IMG/VR virus record: IMGVR_UViG_3300032333_000234
Span: 1 to 48,302 of that record
Source of the DNA: a virus
Length of the DNA: 48,302 nt
Reading direction: 5' to 3' (one strand)
Shown here: positions 47,815-48,302 of the stretch, piece by piece
Position numbering within the stretch: position 1 is the first letter of the stretch
How the letters are laid out: each line of letters begins with the position of its first letter
Made by a program: the position numbers and the translations under genes
The notes under the pieces: model-generated
What the model saw: only the letters and a program-made list of their open reading frames with translations
Database searches by the model: none
What the model was told of the DNA's origin: nothing

Positions 47815-47940
47815 GATCTTTAAGATTTTGAAACGTGGCGTGGGTATGTGGCCAAAAGTGGCGTCGGTTCCATTCCGGCAGCAATACCCTTTGTGCGTGA
47901 TGCTCCGTTGGTAGCCTCTCCGCAAGCCCATCTTAAAAAC

Positions 47941-48302
47941 ATGCAACTAAGACCCCGACAAAGGGAGTTCGTAGACAAGTGCCTGAGGGCTCTTGATAAG
48001 CACGGAAACACCGTAGGCGTGGCGCCGACAGGCGCCGGCAAGACGGTGATGCTTTCCGCCATAACCAAGGAGGTCGGAGGACGATCCCTTGTTCTTCAGC
48101 ACCGCGTCGAGCTCGTCAGCCAGAACCGCCGCACGTTCGGCAGGATGGCCCCAGGCGTGTCGACCGACCTATACACCGCAGAGAGGAAGGAATGGTCCCC
48201 AGGCACGACCTTCGGGATGGTCCAGACCCTCTCCATCGACAAGAACCTTGAGACGATGCCTAAGCTGGACTTCATCGTCATCGACGAAGCCCACCACGTC
48301 GC
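47941..48302 (+). CDS. DEAD/DEAH-box helicase, N-terminal part (continues at base 2)
   Basis: Starts at ATG 47941 (MQLRPRQREFVDKCLRALDKHGNTVGVAPTGAGKT), with the Q-motif-like RPRQREF and Walker A at residues 28-35. It runs off the window end inside the repeated 123 bases, which contain residues 81 onward and reappear at base 2. The leader CCCATCTTAAAAAC has no Shine-Dalgarno sequence. Only 47941-48179 is unique to this fragment. See the entry at 2-1456 for the rest. Confidence 0.92.
   Translation, partial: MQLRPRQREFVDKCLRALDKHGNTVGVAPTGAGKTVMLSAITKEVGGRSLVLQHRVELVSQNRRTFGRMAPGVSTDLYTAERKEWSPGTTFGMVQTLSIDKNLETMPKLDFIVIDEAHHV
48180..48302. repeat. Terminal direct repeat, right copy
   Basis: Identical to bases 1-123. 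See left copy. Confidence 0.95.

Overview
The window is a complete tailed-phage genome, opened inside a gene. Its first 123 bases are identical to its last 123 (1-123 = 48180-48302), and a helicase reading frame runs without a break across the join. The unit is therefore 48,179 bp and circular or circularly permuted. The morphogenesis genes are those of a podovirus: terminase, a P22-sized portal, scaffold, capsid protein, short-tail adaptor and nozzle proteins, and a set of ejected internal proteins ending in a 4,209-residue giant. I see no integrase, DNA polymerase, phage RNA polymerase or tRNA gene, so replication and transcription probably use host polymerases. The host is not identifiable. 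Start codons lack Shine-Dalgarno sequences and instead follow C- and A-rich leaders, which points to a host using non-SD initiation.

Layout, going round the circle. (1) 45.4-48.2 kb and 0-5.2 kb, plus strand: a small HTH regulator, a conserved small protein, a Sak4-like RecA-fold ATPase, an OB-fold ssDNA-binding protein, a DEAH helicase with zinc ribbon, a PD-(D/E)XK Fe-S nuclease, a double-HTH protein and a primase-helicase; this is the replication/recombination block. (2) 5.2-6.7 kb: small coiled-coil proteins, a lysozyme-like muralytic protein and the terminase small subunit. (3) 6.7-7.8 kb: a basic minus-strand ORF, a structured control region and a RusA resolvase. (4) 7.8-14.1 kb, minus strand: about twenty small, tightly packed accessory genes, many joined by 4-base ATGA overlaps, including RadC, an Api92-like protein, zinc-binding proteins and a histone-fold candidate. 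(5) 14.7-15.15 kb: a GC-rich, hairpin-rich non-coding block. (6) 15.15-43.3 kb, plus strand: collagen-like fibre, TerL, portal, scaffold, capsid, tail and ejection proteins. (7) 43.3-45.4 kb: dNMP kinase, then a lysis cassette with a one-piece spanin candidate and holin-like membrane proteins.

The most striking element is a complete hammerhead ribozyme (type II topology, all core positions present) on the minus strand at 12998-13047. It lies between the radC stop and the start of the next gene, and it would cut the accessory-operon transcript. Other items worth a second look are the repeated C-rich leader, which in two places follows a hairpin or ribozyme directly; a 13-bp hairpin inside a possible three-way junction before the helicase; and the giant protein with two separate HExxH metallopeptidase sites.
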